Shown piece after piece: positions 57,892 through 64,000 of a stretch of DNA of 64,000 nucleotides (positions are counted from its first letter, which is position 1; each line of letters opens with the position of its first letter). Both the position numbers and the translations under genes were made by a program. The stretch is from contig JAFWNC010000013.1 in NCBI GenBank assembly GCA_017510525.1, positions 20,169-84,168 of the forward strand. Reading direction: 5' to 3'. Source of the stretch: Clostridia bacterium. Its GTDB lineage: Bacteria > Bacillota > Clostridia > TANB77 > CAG-508. The notes under the pieces were generated by a model, which had not been told where the DNA came from, did no database searches, and saw nothing but the letters and a program-made list of their open reading frames with translations.

Positions 57892-59328
57892 CTATATTTT
57901 CATTACTCCACCGATTGTTCTAACTGTTTCTCCTTTTCCTAAAGCTCCTATTCCACCTGTTAAAACAATAGTGTCACCTTTTTCTAATACTTCTTTTGCT
58001 TTTAATTTCTCAATTCCAGCTTCTAATGTTTCATCTATACTATTTTTCTTATCGACTAATACTGGATGAACATTCCATGCTAAAGCTAATTGATTAAATG
58101 TTCTTCTGTTATCTGTAACAGCTAAAATTGGGCAACCAGCACATTGACCAGATAAATATCTAGCAGAATTTCCTGTATGTGTATAACATACAATTGCATC
58201 AGCTCCAACAAGCATAGCTGTAGAAATAACTGAATAAGTCATTTTTCTTTCAAATGATGATAAATCAACTTTATCATTTTCTTTAAACTTCTTCCAGTAA
58301 TCAATTTCTGGTTCAATTCTTCTAGCAATTTTGTCCATTGTTTGAACACACTCAACTGGATAATCACCTTGAGCACATTCACCAGATAACATTATAGCAC
58401 TTGTTCTATCATAAATAGCATTTGCAACGTCACTAGCTTCAGCTCTAGTAGGTAATGGATTATGAGTCATTGACTCTAACATTTGAGTAGCTGTTATAGC
58501 TGGTTTTCCAGCTCTATTTGACATTTTGATAAATTTCTTTTGCATTACAGGTGGTTCTGTAAAGTCTGTTTCTGTAGCCATATCACCACGAGCTATCATT
58601 TGACCATTTGCAGCTTTAACAATTGCTTCCATGTTTGATAAACCTTCAACATTTTCAACTTTTGTTATAATTTGAATATCTTTTCCACCATTTTCATCTA
58701 GTACTTTTCTTACTTGTTCAATATCATCAACATTTCTACAGAAAGAAATAGCAACAAAATCATAATCATGCTCACAAGCAGTTTTAAGATCATCTATATC
58801 TTTATCTTTTAATGCTGGTAATCTAATTGCAGTTCCAGGTAAGTTCATAGTTTTTCTACTTCCTAAACCATTTCCATGGATTACTGTACATTCAATATCT
58901 TTACCAACAACTTTGTCAACTCTTAATTCAATTGCACCATCATCAATTAATATTTTTGTTCCGGCTTTTACATCTTTATATAAATTCTTATAAGTAACTG
59001 ATACTCTATCTTTATTACCTATAATGTCTTCATTAACTAATGTAAACTTTTGACCATCTTCTAACATTATTTTCTTATTTTTACCTGTTTCCAACATTCC
59101 TGTTCTAATTTCAGGTCCTTGCATATCTAAAAGCAAAGCAACTGGAATATCAAGTTCTTTTCTTAATCTAATTATTTCTTCTGTTTTTTCAGATTGTTCT
59201 TCCCAACTTCCATGAGAATAGTTAATTCTTGTTACATTTAATCCTGCAGCAAATAATTCTTCAAGCTTATTTTCACTAGCAGGCCCAATTGTTCCAACGA
59301 TTTTTGTTTTTCTTAAATATGTTTTCAT
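57892..59328 (-). CDS. pyk: Pyruvate kinase
   Basis: The 478-residue enzyme converts PEP and ADP to pyruvate and ATP. The start is TKIVGTIGPASEN, the catalytic loop ITKVENVEGLSNMEAI, MIARGDMATE (the active site is usually ARGDLG(V/I)E) and the Ser/Thr-rich effector region are present. The C-terminal domain lacks the extra PEP-utiliser-like extension found in Bacillus. ATG 59328 with AAAGGAG is preferred; the frame extends to 59400. Confidence 0.96.
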   Translation of the reverse strand: MKTYLRKTKIVGTIGPASENKLEELFAAGLNVTRINYSHGSWEEQSEKTEEIIRLRKELDIPVALLLDMQGPEIRTGMLETGKNKKIMLEDGQKFTLVNEDIIGNKDRVSVTYKNLYKDVKAGTKILIDDGAIELRVDKVVGKDIECTVIHGNGLGSRKTMNLPGTAIRLPALKDKDIDDLKTACEHDYDFVAISFCRNVDDIEQVRKVLDENGGKDIQIITKVENVEGLSNMEAIVKAANGQMIARGDMATETDFTEPPVMQKKFIKMSNRAGKPAITATQMLESMTHNPLPTRAEASDVANAIYDRTSAIMLSGECAQGDYPVECVQTMDKIARRIEPEIDYWKKFKENDKVDLSSFERKMTYSVISTAMLVGADAIVCYTHTGNSARYLSGQCAGCPILAVTDNRRTFNQLALAWNVHPVLVDKKNSIDETLEAGIEKLKAKEVLEKGDTIVLTGGIGALGKGETVRTIGGVMKI

Positions 59329-59368
59329 ATTTCGACTCCTTTTTCTTTTTTTAAAATTCACGCTTAGT

Positions 59369-59397
59369 ATTATATCACTCATTTTTTTTAGTTTCAA
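59369..59397 (-). promoter_or_regulatory. pyk promoter
   Basis: TTGAAA (59392-59397), 17 bases, TATAAT (59369-59374), in the last codons of the upstream membrane protein gene. Confidence 0.7.
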
Positions 59398-61123
59398 CAC
59401 TTTTATCTATTTTTTTGCATTTTTTTATAACAAAAATAACAATTACAAGAACCAATCCCAAAAATGAAATTCCATAAGCAACTTTATATGAATTAGGCGT
59501 TTTAAACTCTAATGATATTTCTTCAATATCTCTATTACTAACACTTACAGCAACAAATCCATTTTTTGATTCAACAGTATCTATTTTTATTTTATCACCA
59601 TTTTTCTTTGTTCCTGTAGCTTCATAACCTAAATAATATAAATAAGGAAATTCAATAACTACATCATCACTTTCAACATTAATATTTAAATCAAACTTTA
59701 AATGTCCCTTTCTTTGGTTAAGTATTGTTCCTTTTCCCTGTAATAATTTGGCTGATTGTTTATCTCTAGTATAAACATATTCATAATAATAATTATTAAA
59801 AGCTTTTTCTGGCAAATAATCCTTATTTATATCATTAATATTAATATCATAATCTAACGATTTCATAGTCTTTTCATATATACTATCATTACTCTTATCT
59901 TTTATTTTTATACCTGTAAATATAAAAGTATAACTAATAATTAAAACAACAATAATTATTATATACATATACATAAATTGTTTTCTATCTTTAAACAATA
60001 TATCTAATAGATTATTAATTCCAAATGAAGCACACACACTTAAGAAAAATGTTGCAAAACCTATCATTCGCCATGGAAATTGTAAAATACAAAATATCTC
60101 AGGAACGCTCTTCCATGGGAAATACTTTGTTGCCATAAAAATACTAAACGAACCAAAAAGTAAAAGTATCAGTAAAAAATACTTATCCTTTTTATTAATT
60201 TTATTATGAAATATTAATAGCAAACACAATCCTATTAATGTTGGAACTCCAATTTTGCATATTACCATTCTTTTTTCTTTATTAAAGAATAATTCATTAT
60301 AATCTATACTATTATTACTAGCGAACTCATTATTTGTAAACATATGCTGACTATTAAAAATAACATACTCGGTATCATGTTTTGTTATCATTAAAGGAAC
60401 CATATAAAATGCAGTCAATAAAGAAATAAAAATCAAATCTATAATACAATACTTTATAATCATTTTCGGTTTAGAAAGTATTTTCCTAATATTTAAGACC
60501 ATAAATATAATAGAGAAAATAGCAGAATAAAACAGAGTAATATTATGAGACAATGCAATTCCAACAGTAGCAATAATTATAAAATAATGTTTTCTTTCAT
60601 CTCCATTAATTAAACTATATAATCCTAGGAATAATAAAGGCAAAAAAGTAAGACCAATTATTTCTCCAACAGCTCCCCTTATAAAAAAATCACTTAAATA
60701 ATAAGGACTTAAAACATATATAATTGCCCCTAATGTTGCTAAGCTATCCTTTTTACTAACATTTTTTAGAAAAATAAACATAAATTCTGCTGCTAGAAAA
60801 ATATTTAAACACATAAATATTTTGATTCCATCAACATATGAATTAGTAAAAAAAGAAAACAAACATGGAATATATGTACATAAAGGATTATAAAATAAAT
60901 TTGCTGCATATCCAAATCCACTACACATTCTACTTAGTATTATTGGATTATAGTTTCCAGCTTCATACTCCTGACAAGTACACATTACACGCAAAAAATG
61001 CACATAACCATCATGTGTAAACATTATTGAAGACTTCATAAATCTTGCAGAAATAAATAAACAAACAGCAAAAATTAAAATATGAAATTTATATTTACTT
61101 AATATCTTTTTAATCTTTTCCAT
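59375..61123 (-). CDS. Multi-pass membrane protein, GT-C/YfhO-like
   Basis: The 582-residue protein has 11-12 membrane helices and an extracytoplasmic C-terminal beta domain (residues about 440-560). The first loop after helix 1 reads MFTHDGYVHFLRV, the acidic lipid-sugar site of GT-C-type proteins, and SRMCSGFGYAANLFYNPL follows. It probably transfers a sugar from a polyprenyl carrier onto a wall glycan or protein; the substrate is unknown. ATG 61123 has AAAGGTG upstream. Intact; unlinked to the capsule locus. Confidence 0.8.
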   Translation of the reverse strand: MEKIKKILSKYKFHILIFAVCLFISARFMKSSIMFTHDGYVHFLRVMCTCQEYEAGNYNPIILSRMCSGFGYAANLFYNPLCTYIPCLFSFFTNSYVDGIKIFMCLNIFLAAEFMFIFLKNVSKKDSLATLGAIIYVLSPYYLSDFFIRGAVGEIIGLTFLPLLFLGLYSLINGDERKHYFIIIATVGIALSHNITLFYSAIFSIIFMVLNIRKILSKPKMIIKYCIIDLIFISLLTAFYMVPLMITKHDTEYVIFNSQHMFTNNEFASNNSIDYNELFFNKEKRMVICKIGVPTLIGLCLLLIFHNKINKKDKYFLLILLLFGSFSIFMATKYFPWKSVPEIFCILQFPWRMIGFATFFLSVCASFGINNLLDILFKDRKQFMYMYIIIIVVLIISYTFIFTGIKIKDKSNDSIYEKTMKSLDYDININDINKDYLPEKAFNNYYYEYVYTRDKQSAKLLQGKGTILNQRKGHLKFDLNINVESDDVVIEFPYLYYLGYEATGTKKNGDKIKIDTVESKNGFVAVSVSNRDIEEISLEFKTPNSYKVAYGISFLGLVLVIVIFVIKKCKKIDKSVETKKNE

Positions 61124-61142
61124 ATAACACCTTTCATATTCT

Positions 61143-61258
61143 ATGTAATCTCTATCGTCCTGCCCCATACCATAGGGACACATCGTGATGTGCCCTATCT
61201 CCAACGACTTATCTAATACATTTGTAGGGGCGGGGATGGAACCCCGCCCCTATATTAA
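61143..61258. repeat. Two GC-rich palindromic repeats
   Basis: Cores GGGACACATCGTGATGTGCCC and GGGGCGGGGATGGAACCCCG around the linker TATCTCCAACGACTTATCTA, between the GT-C-like gene and glgP. Confidence 0.65.
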
Positions 61259-61273
61259 TATCTTTTAATAATC

Positions 61274-63838
61274 CTATTTCGTCATCCATTTAACTAAATT
61301 CAAATTTTCTGAATCAAGCAACATCTCATGTTTTGGCATAACTCTAAATGTATATCCAAAATTACCACCATTCATTAATTTAATATTTGCAGAATATTTA
61401 AGCACTTTATCATCTTCACTATCTTCCTGTAATTTCATCTCAGTAATATAAACATTATTTACAATACCATTATCAGAAATTTGGCCATAATAAACCTGAA
61501 CAGAAACATTTTTAGGATCAAAATTTGGAAGCTTAATATTACACTTTACTTCAATAACATCACCAGCAGTAAGTAAAGCATCATTTACATTCTCATCTTG
61601 ACTAATTTCAATTTCATTCCATCTTTCCTTAGCAGCTTTTTTCCATTTAAAAAATTGCATAACATTATCTAAATCTTGAAAATTCCTATTATATAAATTG
61701 CAAAGTGGCATATATAGTTTTTCAACATAATCTACTAACATACGAGAAGTACTATACTTTCCCCCTGTACTTATAATAGAATTTTTCATGATTTTCATCC
61801 AATCTTTTGAAACACCATTTTCCTCTTTATTATAATAAGCAGGAATAATTCTATTTTCCAAAAGACTATAAATACTATTACTATCAGCATTATCTTGAAC
61901 TTCATAAGAATCATATTCTTCATGAGTACCAATAGCCCATCCATTTTTACCATCATATCCTTCAGCCCACCAGCCATCAAGAATACTACAATTTATAACA
62001 CCATTTACAGAAGCCTTTTGACCACTAGTTCCAGAAGCTTCCATTGGTCTTCTAGGATTATTAAGCCAAACATCAACACCACTTACTAAATATCTTGCAA
62101 CTCCAATATTATAGTTTTCCAATATAAATATTTTACCTTTAAATTGAGGCATTAATGAAATCTCATGAATATGTCTAATTAAATCTTGACCTTCAGTATC
62201 AGCAGGGTGAGCCTTTCCAGCAAATATAAGTTGAACTGGTCTTTGAGGATCATTTAAGATTTGAGTTAATCTCTCAATATCTCTAAAAATCAAAGTTGCT
62301 CTTTTATATGTTGCAAATCTTCTAGCAAACCCAATAGTTAAAGCATCAGGATTTAGTTTTGAAATCAATTCATTTATCTGATCATATGAATAACCACTTC
62401 TTTTATATCTAGTAGTTATATTTTGTTTAACTAATTTAATTAACTTCTCTTTTCTCTTTAAATGTTCTTTCCATAATTTTTGATCAGGAATAGAATTAAT
62501 CTTTTCCCAAGTCGAATCATCTTGAATATTATCTTGCCAGTAAGGCATTAAATACTCATTATATAATTCTTTAATATTTGGAGCAAGCCATGTACAAGTA
62601 TGAACACCATTAGTTACATAAGTAATTGGAGATTCATTAGCAGCAATATCTGGCCAAACTTCAGCAAATAATTCTCTAGAAACAGCACCATGTAATTTAC
62701 TTACACCATTTTTCTTTCCTGCTATTTTTAAAGCCAAAATAGCCATATTAAATCCAGGCTCCAAAATTGTATTTTCCTTCATTCCAAGGCGTAAAAATGT
62801 CTCTCTGTCTATTCCAAACTCTTCCCAAATACCATCAAAATATTTATCAATCAAAGGAATCTCAAAAATATCATTTCCAGCTGGAACAGGAGTATGAGTT
62901 GTAAACACAGTTCTAGAAGTAACAATCTCTTTTGCTATATCAAAAGAAACTTGTTTTTCTTTCATAATCTCTTTTATAAGTTCTAATGTTAAAAATGCAG
63001 AATGACCTTCATTCATATGATAAACCGTTGGCTCATATCCTAAAGCTTTAAATAAAACAACTCCAGCCATACCTAAGACAATCTCTTGTCTTATTCTCAT
63101 TTCTTTATCTCCACCATAAAGTCTTAAAGTAATATTCTTATATTCTTCAATATTTAAATCAATATCAGAATCCATTAAATATAATTTAACTCTACCAACA
63201 TTAATCTGCCAAACCTTTAAATATAAAGTATTTTTAAGCATTGGAACACGTAAAATAAGTTCCTCTCCATCCTCATTTTTTACAGGATTGATAGGAAGAT
63301 TGTATAAATCAATATTATAATATTCAGACTCTTGATTCCCATAACCATTTATTTTTTGATTAAAATAACCATTCTTATATAATAATCCACAAGCAACTAA
63401 AGGAATACCTAAATCACTAGCAGCCTTCAAATGATCTCCTGATAAAATACCAAGCCCACCAGAATAAATAGGTAAAATCTCATCTAGACCATATTCTGCT
63501 GAAAAATAAGCAATTAAGTCTTTCTTATTATTAGGATATTTCTTATTATACCAAGTATCTGTGCTATTCATATAATTCTCAAAATCAGATGCAATTTTAT
63601 CATATAATTTCAAAAACTCAGCATCCTCAGCAGCTTTTTCAATTTTCTCTTGATTTACAAGCTTTAAAAACTTAGATGGATTTTTATCAACAGTTTCCCA
63701 TAAATCTAAATCTATTAATTTAAATAGTCTTAAAAACTCTGTATTCCAAGACCACCAAAGGTTATTAGCAATTTCAGATAATTTGTTAATCCTTTTAGGT
63801 AATTGTGGAATTACAGTAATCCTATTAAAAACATACAT
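61274..63838 (-). CDS. glgP: Alpha-glucan (glycogen/starch) phosphorylase
   Basis: The 854-residue enzyme releases glucose-1-phosphate from glycogen. It has the N-terminal DUF3417-type region (NRITVIPQLPKRINKLSEIA, then NNLWWSWNTEFLRLF), the substrate region FSAEYGLDEILPIYSGGLGI, and the PLP lysine in SGTSGQKASVNG, of the TIGR02094 class of about 850 residues. A promoter precedes it at 63891. Intact, no in-frame CGG. Confidence 0.96.
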   Translation of the reverse strand: MYVFNRITVIPQLPKRINKLSEIANNLWWSWNTEFLRLFKLIDLDLWETVDKNPSKFLKLVNQEKIEKAAEDAEFLKLYDKIASDFENYMNSTDTWYNKKYPNNKKDLIAYFSAEYGLDEILPIYSGGLGILSGDHLKAASDLGIPLVACGLLYKNGYFNQKINGYGNQESEYYNIDLYNLPINPVKNEDGEELILRVPMLKNTLYLKVWQINVGRVKLYLMDSDIDLNIEEYKNITLRLYGGDKEMRIRQEIVLGMAGVVLFKALGYEPTVYHMNEGHSAFLTLELIKEIMKEKQVSFDIAKEIVTSRTVFTTHTPVPAGNDIFEIPLIDKYFDGIWEEFGIDRETFLRLGMKENTILEPGFNMAILALKIAGKKNGVSKLHGAVSRELFAEVWPDIAANESPITYVTNGVHTCTWLAPNIKELYNEYLMPYWQDNIQDDSTWEKINSIPDQKLWKEHLKRKEKLIKLVKQNITTRYKRSGYSYDQINELISKLNPDALTIGFARRFATYKRATLIFRDIERLTQILNDPQRPVQLIFAGKAHPADTEGQDLIRHIHEISLMPQFKGKIFILENYNIGVARYLVSGVDVWLNNPRRPMEASGTSGQKASVNGVINCSILDGWWAEGYDGKNGWAIGTHEEYDSYEVQDNADSNSIYSLLENRIIPAYYNKEENGVSKDWMKIMKNSIISTGGKYSTSRMLVDYVEKLYMPLCNLYNRNFQDLDNVMQFFKWKKAAKERWNEIEISQDENVNDALLTAGDVIEVKCNIKLPNFDPKNVSVQVYYGQISDNGIVNNVYITEMKLQEDSEDDKVLKYSANIKLMNGGNFGYTFRVMPKHEMLLDSENLNLVKWMTK

Positions 63839-63890
63839 ATTTTTATCCTCCGTAATTTATAATAAACTTCATTTGTAATTTTCTGATAAT

Positions 63891-63920
63891 ATTATAATTA
63901 AAAACAATATAAAAAGTCAA
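63891..63920 (-). promoter_or_regulatory. glgP promoter
   Basis: TTGACT (63915-63920), 18 bases, TATAAT (63891-63896). Confidence 0.65.
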
Positions 63921-63935
63921 GCAATCTTTTAGAAA

Positions 63936-64000
63936 CTTTTGGGGACGCGCACCGAATGCAACTTGAGCTGTCAGCTCAAGTTGCATTCGGTGCGCGTCCC
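63936..64000. repeat. Long hairpin of the GGGGACGCGCACC family
   Basis: Arms of 29 bases (63942-63970 and 63972-64000) are exactly complementary around one base, ending at the window edge. The left flank AAACTTTTGGGGACGCGCAC is the same as at 30583. Confidence 0.8.

Overview
The window is an AT-rich chromosomal segment, probably of an uncultivated, gut-type Clostridia (Firmicutes). The grounds are strong AGGAGG-type ribosome sites, TTGACA/TATAAT promoters, a Wzx/Wzy capsule cluster run by a CpsBCD tyrosine-phosphorylation module, DapL, and many short GC-rich palindromic repeats of the kind seen in gut Clostridia. Most genes are on the minus strand. I see no rRNA, CRISPR array or intact mobile element.

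The main observation concerns decoding. Seventeen times, in 14 recognisable genes, the frame breaks at an in-frame CGG. Each time, ignoring only the C restores the family's sequence, and the next codon is a glycine GGA, GGT or GGC. Examples are the HNGH motif of TmcAL, the NPGPGG and SGG motifs of RNase HI, the TSGL motif of a RluA-type pseudouridine synthase and the GKIK motif of a CDP-alcohol phosphotransferase. In every case the span minus one base per CGG is a whole number of codons. I found no in-frame CGG that a recognisable gene needs as arginine. The codons before the CGG differ, and other C-GGN junctions that fall in normal phase are read normally. This suggests that CGG(N) is read as glycine, by +1 frameshifting or by a four-base-reading tRNA. 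One family-less ORF (44913-45281) has two in-frame CGGs and is the counter-example. Systematic sequence error is the main rival explanation, but it would have to respect codon phase.

Layout. 1-16.5 kb: surface polysaccharide locus, all minus strand, read right to left: VanZ-like protein, secreted protein plus sortase, membrane protein, CpsC, CpsD, CpsB, then a separately promoted operon with the initiating sugar transferase, glycosyltransferases, acetyltransferases, a nucleotide-kinase-like protein, Wzy and Wzx. 16.5-30.5 kb: YebC, an alpha/beta hydrolase, DapL, a zinc-type ABC transporter (permease, ATPase, binding protein), a WG-repeat membrane protein, DUF368, GlmM, SecF and SecD. 30.6-36.8 kb: a TIGR04086-like membrane protein, a second WG-repeat protein, Tgt and QueA for queuosine, an HEFLH protein and RNase HI. 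36.9-39.2 kb: TmcAL and a RluA-type pseudouridine synthase on the plus strand. 39.2-46.6 kb: a large repeat protein, a prepilin-like protein, a lipid kinase, an aquaporin, tRNA-Cys and tRNA-Gly. 46.7-64 kb: Ca-type P-ATPase, M15-type peptidase, a five-repeat HTH-like protein, phospholipid synthase, RNA m5C methyltransferase, NMN adenylyltransferase-like protein, a second prepilin-like protein, lactate dehydrogenase, Bax-inhibitor-like protein, pyruvate kinase, a GT-C-like membrane protein and alpha-glucan phosphorylase.

Gaps between genes hold factor-independent terminators, sigma-A-type promoters and a family of GC-rich palindromes that share flanks but differ in their cores. One cluster of these lies in frame inside the VanZ gene. 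A roughly 157-bp structured repeat occurs twice (46.3 and 56.9 kb).
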